Assembly: GCF_947490405.1 (NCBI RefSeq)
Contig: NZ_CANLGU010000004.1
Span: forward strand, 248,001-312,000
Direction: 5' to 3'
Source of the DNA: an uncultured Algibacter sp.
GTDB lineage: Bacteria > Bacteroidota > Bacteroidia > Flavobacteriales > Flavobacteriaceae
DNA: 64,000 nucleotides
Each line of letters starts with the position of its first letter. Position 1 is the stretch's first letter. This document shows, in pieces, positions 9,239-17,689 of the stretch. Under the pieces are notes generated by a model, which was not told the origin of the DNA, did not search any database, and worked only from the letters and a program-made list of their open reading frames with translations. The translations under genes were made by a program, and so were the position numbers.

Positions 9239-10594
9239 ATGATTAAAATTATTAAAGAATTCTTTGCCCCACTTCCAGCAAAAGAAGAGATAAATGATGT
9301 AACAGAATTAACTAGAAAATATAAGATTTCCAAATGGAGTGTTTTCCTTTCTGCTACTTTTGGTTACGCTTTCTTCTATGTATGCAGGTTAAGCTTAAGC
9401 GTAATAAAAAAACCACTGGTCGATGCAGAGATATTTGATCCAGCACAATTAGGGCAAATAGGTTCAGCATTATTCTTTTCCTATGCCATAGGTAAGTTGG
9501 TTAATGGGTTTTTATCAGATCATCTAAACGTCAATAAATTTATTTCTATAGGATTACTTTTTACAGCTTTGGCCAACTTAGTTTTGGGCTTTTTTCCTGT
9601 TTTTGTAGTATTCATTATCGTATGGGGGTTGAGTGGTTGGTTCCAATCACAGGGAGCAGCACCTTGTGTTGTAGCACTTACTAGATGGTTTAAAGCAAAA
9701 GAAAGAGGAACCTATTATGCAGCATGGAGCGCTAGTCATAATATTGGTAAGGCGATTGCCTTTACCCTGTTGCCATTCTTGATTGGTATTGGAGGTTGGC
9801 GTTGGGGGTTCTGGGGCGCAGGAATTGTAGGGGTAATGGGAGCCATTATGGTAAAGATATTCTTGTATGATAGCCCTGAGAGCAAAGGATTACCATCTGT
9901 AGTATCACTAGAACAGAAAGAGAAAGGAGAAGAAGAAATCTTTGAAGATAAATCCAAAGATGTAAGTAGTTCACAAAAGGCCATATTAAAGAACCCCGCT
10001 ATTTGGTTACTTGCGCTATCATCAGCTCTGATGTATGTCATCCGCTATGCTATTGAAAGTTGGGGAGTGTTCTATGCAGAGGCAGAGAAAGGTTACACTA
10101 ATGTTGAAGCGGCGCAAATTATTGGATTGACAGCTATATCGGGAATTATTGGAACGGTGGTGTCTGGATTTATATCAGACAGGTTTTTTAAAGGCAGTAG
10201 AAATGTACCGGCTTTGGTGGCAGGAATTCTCAATGTCCTATCCATATCAGTCTTTTTGTTTTATCCAAATGCGAATGTATTGACAGATTCAATTTCAATG
10301 ATTGTGCATGGATTTGCTATTGGGATTTTAATCACTTTTTTAGGAGGTTTAATGGCAGTAGATTTGGCGCCAAAGAAAGCAGCTGGAGCAGCAATGGGCT
10401 TGATAGGTATAGCTAGTTACGCAGGAGCAGGTATACAAGAGGTTATGAGTGGGATATATATAGGAGACTCTTCATTAATGGTAGAAGGAGTAATGACCTA
10501 TGATTTTTCACAGATAAGGATATTTTGGTTAGGAGCGGCTATACTTTCAATGGTTTTAGCAGTGTTGGTGTGGAATGCAAAAGCTAAAGATTGA
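9239..10594 (+). CDS. MFS organophosphate (glycerol-3-phosphate-type) transporter
   Basis: Inner membrane 12-TM carrier of the organophosphate:phosphate antiporter family (GlpT/UhpT type). Family marks are KWSVFLSATFGYAFFYVCR in TM1, LGQIGSALFFSYAIGKLVNGFLSD across TM2-3, and GWFQSQGAAPCVVALTRWF in TM4. The central loop at about residues 215-245 is acidic and separates the two six-helix halves. With two glycerophosphodiesterases upstream, sn-glycerol-3-phosphate is the most likely substrate, but hexose phosphates cannot be excluded. galE starts 26 bp downstream. Confidence 0.88.
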   Translation: MIKIIKEFFAPLPAKEEINDVTELTRKYKISKWSVFLSATFGYAFFYVCRLSLSVIKKPLVDAEIFDPAQLGQIGSALFFSYAIGKLVNGFLSDHLNVNKFISIGLLFTALANLVLGFFPVFVVFIIVWGLSGWFQSQGAAPCVVALTRWFKAKERGTYYAAWSASHNIGKAIAFTLLPFLIGIGGWRWGFWGAGIVGVMGAIMVKIFLYDSPESKGLPSVVSLEQKEKGEEEIFEDKSKDVSSSQKAILKNPAIWLLALSSALMYVIRYAIESWGVFYAEAEKGYTNVEAAQIIGLTAISGIIGTVVSGFISDRFFKGSRNVPALVAGILNVLSISVFLFYPNANVLTDSISMIVHGFAIGILITFLGGLMAVDLAPKKAAGAAMGLIGIASYAGAGIQEVMSGIYIGDSSLMVEGVMTYDFSQIRIFWLGAAILSMVLAVLVWNAKAKD

Positions 10595-10620
10595 ACTAAT
10601 TAAATAATTAAGTTTTTATT

Positions 10621-11652
10621 ATGAAAAAGAGAATAATGGTAACAGGAGGTTGCGGTTATATTGGATCGCATACTGTAGTTGCTTTAATAGAAAATGGTTT
10701 TGAAGTCTTAATACTTGATGATTTATCTAATTCCAATAAAGAAGTTCTTGATAGAATAAAAACTATTACAGGTACAAGACCAAAGCTTTTAGAGGTTGAT
10801 CTAAAGAATAGCTTTTTATGTGACAACATGTTTTGCTACAATAAAAATATTGAGGCAGTAATTCATTTTGCTGCGCATAAAGCAGTATCAGAATCTGTTG
10901 AAAAGCCATTAATGTATTACCATAATAATCTCTATGCATTAATAAATGTATTAGTGGCTATGGAGAAGTATAACATTAATAATTTTATTTTTTCATCTTC
11001 GGCCACAGTTTACGGCAATCCTGAGATACTTCCAATTACTGAGCAAAATAAAACCCAGAGACCATTTTCCCCATATGGTAACACAAAAAAAGTAGCAGAA
11101 GAAATAATTGCTGATATTACAAACTCAAATAAAGATTTTACAGCTATTTCACTGCGGTATTTCAATCCTATTGGTGCTCATGATTCTGGGCAATTAGGAG
11201 AACTACCAAATGGCATTCCAAATAATTTGATGCCCTATATAACACAGACAGCGGTTGGTGTCAGGGAAACTTTAAGTGTGTTTGGTAATGACTATCCTAC
11301 TAAAGATGGTACACCTATTAGAGATTATATTCATGTGATAGACTTAGCAGAGGCACATGTTATTGCGGTTCAACGGCTATTAGAGAATAAACAAGAAACT
11401 TCTTTTGAGACTTTCAATTTAGGTACAGGGAATGGCTATTCAGTATTGGAAATAATAAACACCTTTCAAAAAGTAATTAATCAAAAAATTAATTATACAA
11501 TAACCGAGCGAAGACCCGGAGACGTGCCTATATTATATTCCGATATAGCTTTTGCAAAGGAAAAATTAGGTTGGGTAGCTAAAAGAAATCTGGAGAATAT
11601 GATTTCAACGGCTTGGAAATGGGAACAAAATTATAGGCAAGAACAAAATTAA
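10621..11652 (+). CDS. galE: UDP-glucose 4-epimerase
   Basis: Interconverts UDP-galactose and UDP-glucose in the Leloir pathway, in the cytoplasm. An SDR fold is evident: GGCGYIGSHT NAD-binding motif at residues 8-17, FSSSATVYG with the catalytic Ser, and SPYGNTKKVAEE with the YxxxK pair. LRYFNPIGAH and the ERRPGDVPILYSD block are specific to GalE. At 343 residues it is full length. galT follows after 15 bp, and the pair shares the locus with a putative phosphodiester uptake system. Confidence 0.96.
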   Translation: MKKRIMVTGGCGYIGSHTVVALIENGFEVLILDDLSNSNKEVLDRIKTITGTRPKLLEVDLKNSFLCDNMFCYNKNIEAVIHFAAHKAVSESVEKPLMYYHNNLYALINVLVAMEKYNINNFIFSSSATVYGNPEILPITEQNKTQRPFSPYGNTKKVAEEIIADITNSNKDFTAISLRYFNPIGAHDSGQLGELPNGIPNNLMPYITQTAVGVRETLSVFGNDYPTKDGTPIRDYIHVIDLAEAHVIAVQRLLENKQETSFETFNLGTGNGYSVLEIINTFQKVINQKINYTITERRPGDVPILYSDIAFAKEKLGWVAKRNLENMISTAWKWEQNYRQEQN

Positions 11653-11667
11653 CTACAAACCTTTAAT

Positions 11668-12690
11668 ATGAAATCTAATCTACAGGACTATTCACATAAA
11701 CGATTTAATATATTAACAGGTGAATGGGTTTTGGTATCACCTCATAGAGCTAAAAGACCATGGCAAGGGCAAAATGAAGCCGTAAATAACGAAAAGAGAC
11801 CAACGTATGATGAGTCTTGTTATTTATGTGCTGGTAACACCAGAATTAATGGTGAAGTAAACCCTAACTATGATGATGTTTTCATTTTCACTAACGATTT
11901 CGCGGCACTTCAAAGTGATTCACCAGATTTTCAGGTAAATGACGAATTATTAATCGCTAAAAGTGAAAAAGGGATTTGTAAAGTAGTTTGCTTTAGTCCT
12001 GATCACTCTAAAAGTTTAGCTAATATGACCCCAGAAGAAATTCAAAAAGTGGTTTTCGCATGGCAAAAAGAATATAAAGAATTAGGTGATAATGATTCAA
12101 TCAACTACGTGCAAATCTTTGAAAACAAAGGGGCTGTAATGGGATGTAGTAACCCGCATCCACATGGACAAATTTGGAGTCAATCTACACTACCTAATGA
12201 AGTTGACAAAAAGAATACGCAACAATTAAACTACTACCAAAAGAATGGCAGTAGTTTACTAGGTGATTATTTAGCACAAGAATTAGAGAAAAAGGAACGT
12301 ATTATTTTTGAAAATGATGGTTTTGTGGTTTTAATACCTTTCTGGGCAATATGGCCATTTGAAACTATGATAGTGCCCAAAAAATATCAATCAAGCATTT
12401 TGGGCATGAATGATAAAGAAGCCTTATTATATGCCGAAGCTATTTCGGTTTTAACCAAAGCATACGATAAGATATTTAATACTTCCTTCCCATATTCAAG
12501 CGGTATTCACCAAGCCCCAACCAATGGTGAAGATAACAACCACTGGCATTGGCACATGAGCTTTTATCCACCATTATTAAGAAGTGCTGCGGTAAAGAAA
12601 TTTATGGTTGGCTATGAAATGTTTGGGTCTCCTCAAAGAGATATAACAGCCGAAATTGCAGCTGCAAAATTAAAAAGCTTAATAAACTAA
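11668..12690 (+). CDS. galT: Galactose-1-phosphate uridylyltransferase
   Basis: Transfers UMP from UDP-glucose to galactose-1-phosphate. The catalytic HPH triad is in SNPHPHGQIWSQS; the metal/structural segment NHWHWHMSFYPP lies near the C-terminus; the N-terminal ILTGEWVLVSPHRAKRPWQG and SCYLCAGNTR segments are typical. At 340 residues it is full length. No galK is seen next to it; the genomic island begins directly downstream, so a third Leloir gene may have been separated or lies elsewhere. Confidence 0.96.
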   Translation: MKSNLQDYSHKRFNILTGEWVLVSPHRAKRPWQGQNEAVNNEKRPTYDESCYLCAGNTRINGEVNPNYDDVFIFTNDFAALQSDSPDFQVNDELLIAKSEKGICKVVCFSPDHSKSLANMTPEEIQKVVFAWQKEYKELGDNDSINYVQIFENKGAVMGCSNPHPHGQIWSQSTLPNEVDKKNTQQLNYYQKNGSSLLGDYLAQELEKKERIIFENDGFVVLIPFWAIWPFETMIVPKKYQSSILGMNDKEALLYAEAISVLTKAYDKIFNTSFPYSSGIHQAPTNGEDNNHWHWHMSFYPPLLRSAAVKKFMVGYEMFGSPQRDITAEIAAAKLKSLIN

Positions 12691-12839
12691 ATGAAAAAAT
12701 AACACTTATTCTTATTAATTATATGGCTTTCAATAAAAGTTAGAAGATAAATAACGCATATATAACATGAAAATTTAAAAAATAATTCTTCTTTAAGAAC
12801 ATTAATAGCGACCCAAGGTAACACCCCTAACTCTTGGAT

Positions 12840-13673
12840 ATGTTATATGAAGAATTACTAAAATCTTTTAATGAAAAATTAAAAGATATTCATCTTAGGA
12901 TTTCATCACCTATGGAAGAAGCAAATCAAGTAATTGCTCTCTGTACTCTCTCCTTAGCGAAATTCCAAAGAGCTGTTGAAAATAATGGCTTCAAGGATAT
13001 GGATATGGAGATTAACTTTTTCAAATCCGTAAAGGTCATTCCTATGCAATATTTAATCTATTATTCAGAACTGCGTTCTTGTGAATTGAGCATTCCTAGT
13101 GGCAGTAGTAATATGCAAATACAATTTTTAGAAAAGCGAGAACAAGAAGTGAATTCGTTTTTTCATCAACATAAAGAGTTCTTAGTTTATATAAAACAAG
13201 GACACACGCTTTTGGATAAATATTATTATTCACGTAAGTATATAGATAAAATTCAGCCAATCCAAACATATCCTTATTACAAAGACCCAAACTTCAATAC
13301 ATCTCATGATGTTTTGCTTGCTAGAATACGTGGTTTTGAATTATTTGAAAAATTTATTTACCAAAGAAAATTAAAGATAGAGAGGAGGATGAATGATTTC
13401 ATCGATAAGGAAATAATCTGGACGGGCACTTATGCTGGATTTATAGAATTTGTATACGGGTGTCAAGCTATGGGATATTTTAATAATGGAAATAAAGAAA
13501 CAATCAAAATTGTTGAAGCTCTAGGTCAGTTTTTAGGTATTGAAGGCGGAAACCCTTCTAGAACCTACAATGAAATAAAATTTCGTAAAAATTCAAGAAT
13601 CAAATTTTTCGAGGAAACAGGTCTGCGCTTACTTCAGAAAATGGAAGACGAAGATGAAAAAATTAATGATTAA
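12840..13673 (+). CDS. RteC-family regulator of mobile-element excision/transfer
   Basis: Matches the RteC family, known from CTnDOT where RteC switches on excision genes. Family-like segments are KFQRAVENNGFKDMDMEINFFKSVK, YYSELRSCE, HTLLDKYYYSRKY, LARIRGFELFEKFIYQ region and the C-terminal KIVEALGQFLGIEGGNPSRTYNEIKFR-like helix-turn-helix. I chose ATG 12840 over an in-frame TTG six bases upstream. It marks the left part of the island; its stop is followed two bases later by the start of the next gene. Confidence 0.82.
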   Translation: MLYEELLKSFNEKLKDIHLRISSPMEEANQVIALCTLSLAKFQRAVENNGFKDMDMEINFFKSVKVIPMQYLIYYSELRSCELSIPSGSSNMQIQFLEKREQEVNSFFHQHKEFLVYIKQGHTLLDKYYYSRKYIDKIQPIQTYPYYKDPNFNTSHDVLLARIRGFELFEKFIYQRKLKIERRMNDFIDKEIIWTGTYAGFIEFVYGCQAMGYFNNGNKETIKIVEALGQFLGIEGGNPSRTYNEIKFRKNSRIKFFEETGLRLLQKMEDEDEKIND

Positions 13674-13675
13674 AT

Positions 13676-14383
13676 ATGTTAATAAACACTAAACTAAAGA
13701 ATCAATATAGTTCAATTCAATTCATTTTGATTTTAGGTGTACTATTTCAATACCAACTATCTGCACAACAAAGAACAGAAATATTAATCCAACCTCAAAT
13801 TAGTTTCAATTTGAATTCTGATAAACTGTATTCTCAAAATTTCTCACTAGCCCATAGGTCTTTTTTATATAAAGACAAGTGGGGCTATAAGGGACGTCAA
13901 TTTGATTTTTCTCACTTTTCAACTTTGGCATTAAGTAGCCAAAGCAAGTTAAGCTTGGGTGCGATGTACCGTAATATTAAATTCTTCGATGTAAATGACT
14001 CAAATGAATTTCGGCTTACCCAACAATATAATTTTAATGCGAGACATACGGTAATTCGTTTTGGACATAGATTTCGAGTAGAAGAACGATTCTTGAGATT
14101 GCTTACAATATTTAGATTTCGTTACAGGTTTGCTATTGATTTTCCATTAAAAGGTCAAAAATTAGATAAAGGTGAGTTATATAGTATTATCAATTTAGAA
14201 ATGATTTCTTCTTTAAGCAAAGTAAACAATCCGGAATACGATGGTAGATTTATGTTGGGAATAGGAAAGCTTTTATTAAACGATGCTAAAATTCAGTTTT
14301 TGATTGAATATCGAAAATTGGATATTACAAATACTAAAGGAAATCAGTTGTTTTCATATGTATCACTTCATTTGAAACTATAA
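13676..14383 (+). CDS. Outer membrane beta-barrel protein (DUF2490-like)
   Basis: A signal peptide (cleavage probably after LSAQ) is followed by EILIQPQISFNL and many alternating hydrophobic/aromatic strands (FSLAHRSFLYKDKW, VIRFGHRFRVEERF, FRFRYRFAIDFPL, FLIEYRKLDI, FSYVSLHLKL). This looks like a small outer membrane barrel of the DUF2490 type. Function unknown. It is tightly coupled to rteC (two-base gap), which is odd for a barrel gene and suggests it travels with the island. Confidence 0.6.
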   Translation: MLINTKLKNQYSSIQFILILGVLFQYQLSAQQRTEILIQPQISFNLNSDKLYSQNFSLAHRSFLYKDKWGYKGRQFDFSHFSTLALSSQSKLSLGAMYRNIKFFDVNDSNEFRLTQQYNFNARHTVIRFGHRFRVEERFLRLLTIFRFRYRFAIDFPLKGQKLDKGELYSIINLEMISSLSKVNNPEYDGRFMLGIGKLLLNDAKIQFLIEYRKLDITNTKGNQLFSYVSLHLKL

Positions 14384-14424
14384 TTGAGAAAGCTATAACT
14401 ATCAATCCAAATTCATATAAACTA

Positions 14425-14568
14425 CCGAACTCGGTTGAAACTCGGTTTTCCATTTCTACATAAAATTTAGGCGTTTTGAGTCTATGATGTCATAATAAAA
14501 CCTTTTGATTAAGACTAAAAGGCATCAAAAATATGATTATAAAGATATATCCGAACTCGGTTGAGACT
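14425..14568. repeat. Iteron-like direct repeats upstream of replication module
   Basis: Two 18-bp copies differing at one base start at 14425 and 14551. The core ACTCGGTT occurs three times (14429, 14440, 14555). Location ahead of predicted primosome genes makes an iteron or regulator-binding role plausible. Confidence 0.45.
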
Positions 14569-14680
14569 CTGTGTAAAAACCATTAATACTGTTGAATTTT
14601 GCCAAACGAAAGTCAAATCGACAGATTCACGAACACATATTTATTAAAATATAAAAGTTTGTGAGCTAAATCAATTTAAT

Positions 14681-14716
14681 AGCTACCATTGAGACTACAA
14701 GTTCGAGGTGGTAGCT
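14681..14716 (+). promoter_or_regulatory. Hairpin in the leader of the HTH gene
   Basis: AGCTACCA (14681-14688) pairs with TGGTAGCT (14709-14716) and is followed by TTTTA. It lies 23 bp before the HTH start codon, so it may be a leader attenuator or a terminator of upstream transcription. Confidence 0.4.
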
Positions 14717-14738
14717 TTTAACTAAAACCAGTTTTACA

Positions 14739-15011
14739 ATGGCAACAGAAATTTTAACCACAGACGATCTCTATGAATTTAAACAAGAATTATTCGGAGA
14801 ACTCAAAAAACTAATTGCGGAAAACCCACATTCAGCACCAAAGAAATATCTTAAATCTGCTGAGGTAATGGAAATGCTACAAGTAAGTCCAGGAACATTA
14901 CAAAATCTTCGAATTAACGGTACACTACCTTACACAAAAATTGGAGGCATTATACTCTATGAGTATGAAGAAATCCTAAAAGTACTCAAAGAGAATCGTG
15001 TAGCTTCATAA
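14739..15011 (+). CDS. Small helix-turn-helix (excisionase/MerR-like) DNA-binding protein
   Basis: 90-residue protein with a winged HTH of the excisionase type in its second half: KKYLKSAEVMEMLQVSPGT, LQNLRINGTLPYTKIGG and LYEYEEILKVLKENR. Proteins with exactly this layout accompany RteC and helicase-loader genes in integrative elements of Bacteroidota. Probably a DNA-binding accessory factor for excision or a regulator of the replication genes that follow eight bases downstream. Confidence 0.78.
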   Translation: MATEILTTDDLYEFKQELFGELKKLIAENPHSAPKKYLKSAEVMEMLQVSPGTLQNLRINGTLPYTKIGGIILYEYEEILKVLKENRVAS

Positions 15012-15019
15012 GTTATGCT

Positions 15020-15676
15020 TTGGCAGAAGTTAATTACATCAAGCACCTCAACGCAGTATTTGGTCAGTTCTCAAAAGATAGCAGGCTTAATCCAACTCAT
15101 ATCAGTTTGTATCTAGCATTTTTTCAAATATGGAATTACAATCGCTTTCGCGATAGTTTCCATGTTAACCGTGACGATATAATGAAGTTATCTAAAATAG
15201 GTTCAAAATCAACCTATCACAGGTGCACAAAGGAGCTACATCATTATAAATATCTTATTTATGAACCATCTCATAATCCATTTAAGGGGTCAATTATTAA
15301 GATGCTCATATTCGGGACAACTTCTGGACAAGCTGTGGACTTAGGTGTCCCAAATCAAGGACAAGCACTGGTACCTTCTAATAAACATATACAAACATTA
15401 GAAAATAGTTATAAACTACCAAAGCCTAAAAATGAAATTGAAGTTTTAGATTTTTTCAAAAAAGAAAACTGGCCAGAATTAGAAGCGCAAAAATTTTATA
15501 ATCATTACCAGGCCATAGGTTGGAAAGTTGGAGGGAAAATTAAAATGGAAAATTGGCATGCTTCAGCTAAAAATTGGATGCTTAAATCTGAAGAAATGAA
15601 AACAGAAAAGGAAGTGTCCCAAAATCAAGACAACTTACATACTGTAAGAAATAAAAATTACAATCAACCTTTATGA
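15020..15676 (+). CDS. Replication organiser protein (DnaD/DnaT-like)
   Basis: 218 residues. The N-terminal ~100 look like a winged-helix domain (HLNAVFGQF, THISLYLAFFQIWN, MKLSKIGSKSTYHRC, LHHYKYLIYEP). The C-terminal part has VLDFFKKENWPELEAQKFYNHYQ and a W-rich NWHASAKNWMLK stretch similar to the C-terminal motif of DnaD/DnaT primosome proteins. It starts at TTG (no in-frame ATG nearby) and overlaps the next gene by four bases (ATGA), a DnaC-like loader; the pair looks like a helicase-recruiting module for element replication. Assignment is by motif shape only. Confidence 0.62.
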   Translation: MAEVNYIKHLNAVFGQFSKDSRLNPTHISLYLAFFQIWNYNRFRDSFHVNRDDIMKLSKIGSKSTYHRCTKELHHYKYLIYEPSHNPFKGSIIKMLIFGTTSGQAVDLGVPNQGQALVPSNKHIQTLENSYKLPKPKNEIEVLDFFKKENWPELEAQKFYNHYQAIGWKVGGKIKMENWHASAKNWMLKSEEMKTEKEVSQNQDNLHTVRNKNYNQPL

Positions 15677-16356
15677 AGCATCCGGCAACATACTATAATC
15701 CTAAAAAGCCACATATTCTTATTGAAGGTGCTACGCAGTTTGAATTAGGGACATTTGATGGTAAATCTATTTCGTATGATTTTCCTAAAATCCTCAAATA
15801 CCTTGATTCAAAAGGAAAACTACTTTATGGAAAGAATTTTAAAATTTATGAAGACGATTACGAGCTCTTGCTTAAACTAGCAAGCTATTTTATACAAGAT
15901 CACGAGTATTGCAAAAAGTTAGATATTGATACAGGAAAGGGTATTCTACTATCTGGTCCAGTTGGATGTGGTAAAACTACTTTGATGAGATTATTACCTC
16001 ATCTCGTACCACATAAAAAGTCCTACAACTTCATCCCTTGCAGGAATATCGTTTTCGGATTCAATGGTATTGGTTTCAAATTAATTGAAGACTACAGCGA
16101 TGATAAAGCATATTGTTTCGATGATTTGGGTGTCGAACATATAGGCAGACATTACGGAAAAGACTGTAACGTAATGGGAGAAATACTCATATCAAGATAT
16201 GAAGTATTTAGACAAAGAGAGGTTTTAACCCATATAACAACTAATCTTAATGCAGAAGAGCTTCAAGTGAAATATGGGGAACGTATTAGATCGAGGATGC
16301 GGGAGATGTTTAATTTGATTGCTTTTGATAAGGCAAGTGTGGATAAAAGAGTTTAA
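15673..16356 (+). CDS. DnaC/IstB-like P-loop ATPase (helicase loader)
   Basis: 227-residue AAA+ ATPase. Walker A is GPVGCGKTT, Walker B is AYCFDDLGVE, and sensor 1 is the LTHITTN segment; GERIRSRMREMF near the C-terminus is the DnaC/DnaA-type sensor-2 arginine region. It probably loads the replicative helicase at the element's origin together with the preceding protein, whose stop codon it overlaps. An IstB-type transposition helper is the alternative, but no transposase gene is next to it. Confidence 0.8.
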   Translation: MKHPATYYNPKKPHILIEGATQFELGTFDGKSISYDFPKILKYLDSKGKLLYGKNFKIYEDDYELLLKLASYFIQDHEYCKKLDIDTGKGILLSGPVGCGKTTLMRLLPHLVPHKKSYNFIPCRNIVFGFNGIGFKLIEDYSDDKAYCFDDLGVEHIGRHYGKDCNVMGEILISRYEVFRQREVLTHITTNLNAEELQVKYGERIRSRMREMFNLIAFDKASVDKRV

Positions 16357-16468
16357 TCAGTTATTAAATAATAATTTTCAAGTCTCAGATTATTCCACAA
16401 AAATTTCGTATAGAACACCAGGTTATTATAAGATTTATATATATTTTTGGTTATTCGAAACACTTTTT

Positions 16469-17689
16469 ATGAACTTTATTGATTTATTTTCTGGCGCAGG
16501 TGGTCTCTCTGAGGGTTTTATTAGAGCAGGATTTAATCCCATTGCCCATGTTGAAATGGATAATCATGCTTGCAATACACTAGAAACAAGACTTATTTTT
16601 CATAAATTAGAAAAAGAGGATAATCTAAGACCTTATTACAATTACATCCAAGGAAAACTTGATAGAGAAAGTTTTATTAAGAAATATGGGGATAAAGAAA
16701 TTACTTCTTCAGTAATAAATTTAAGTATTGGAGGTAAAAATAATAAAGAAATTTTCAGGTTAATAAATAATTTAAAACCAGATTTAAATGTTGATTTAAT
16801 TATTGGTGGTCCACCTTGTCAGGCTTATTCTTTAATAGGTAGGGCAAGAGATAAGGATAGCATGCTCAATGATTCCAGAAACTATTTGTATAAAGAATAT
16901 GCTAAGTTTTTAATAGAATATAAGCCGAAAGTTTTTGTTTTTGAAAATGTATTGGGGTTGATTACTGCTAAGAAAGGGGAATTCTTTAAAAACATGAAAG
17001 CTTATTTTAAAAGAATAGGTTATGAAATAGATTATTCAATCCAAAATTCAGCAGATTATGGAGTTCTTCAAAAGAGAAAGCGTTTAATCCTCATTGGTTG
17101 GAAGAAAGATATAGAGATAGAATACCCTGTTTTCGATAAAATAGAAAATAATTGGACTTTAGATGAAATCCTTAAAGATTTAAAAATATTAAAACCTGGA
17201 GAGAAAAATAATGTCACTAAATATAAATCTAAAACGACAAAATATTTAGAGAGTTTCAAGTTAAGAAATGGAGTGGATTTTGTTACTCAACATATTGCAA
17301 GACCACACAATGAAAGAGATTTAGAGATATATAAAATAGCAATCGACAAATTTATTAAAGGGAAAAAACTAAAGTATCCTGACCTGCCAAAAAGATTAAA
17401 AACACATAAAAATGAAAAATCGTTTTTAGATAGATTTAAGGTAGTAAATATTAACGGACATTCTCATACAATGGTTGCACATATTGCCAAAGATGGACAT
17501 CATTATATCTACCCTGATTTAAAACAAGTGCGTTCACTTTCAGTCAGAGAAGCTGCAAGAATCCAGTCATTTCCAGATGATTTTTACTTTGAGGGAGGTA
17601 GAACAGCAGCTTTTAGGCAAATTGGTAATGCTGTACCACCTTTAATGGCTGAAGCAATAGCAAATAAAATAGCTGAACTAAATATATGA
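16469..17689 (+). CDS. DNA (cytosine-5-)-methyltransferase
   Basis: 406-residue C5 methyltransferase of the Dcm/HhaI type. Motif I is DLFSGAGGLSEGF at the N-terminus; motif IV is GGPPCQAYSLIGRARD with the catalytic Cys; motif VI is ENVLGLI; motif VIII is QKRKRLILIGWK; motif IX is RSLSVREAARIQSFPDDF; motif X is RQIGNAVPPLMAEAIA. I start it at ATG 16469 because motif I begins at once; the open frame extends further upstream without coding character. An insertion of about 60 residues between motifs I and IV is larger than in minimal enzymes. Its last four bases overlap the next gene (ATGA), marking a translationally coupled cassette. No typical restriction endonuclease is adjacent. Confidence 0.93.
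   Translation: MNFIDLFSGAGGLSEGFIRAGFNPIAHVEMDNHACNTLETRLIFHKLEKEDNLRPYYNYIQGKLDRESFIKKYGDKEITSSVINLSIGGKNNKEIFRLINNLKPDLNVDLIIGGPPCQAYSLIGRARDKDSMLNDSRNYLYKEYAKFLIEYKPKVFVFENVLGLITAKKGEFFKNMKAYFKRIGYEIDYSIQNSADYGVLQKRKRLILIGWKKDIEIEYPVFDKIENNWTLDEILKDLKILKPGEKNNVTKYKSKTTKYLESFKLRNGVDFVTQHIARPHNERDLEIYKIAIDKFIKGKKLKYPDLPKRLKTHKNEKSFLDRFKVVNINGHSHTMVAHIAKDGHHYIYPDLKQVRSLSVREAARIQSFPDDFYFEGGRTAAFRQIGNAVPPLMAEAIANKIAELNI

Larger units (their letters stand above)
14384..14738. other. Noncoding leader of the island replication genes, with short repeats
   Basis: No gene is visible. The stretch holds an imperfect direct repeat CCGAACTCGGTTGA(A/G)ACT at 14425-14442 and 14551-14568 (each containing the inverted CCGA/TCGG), an extra partial copy ACTCGGTT at 14440-14447, and an 8-bp hairpin just before the HTH gene. 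Function as a replication origin, operator or recombination site is possible but not shown. Confidence 0.5.

Noticed and set aside
16319-16468. Longer start for the methyltransferase, overlapping the DnaC-like gene
   Set aside because: The extension encodes no family sequence, while motif I begins right after ATG 16469.
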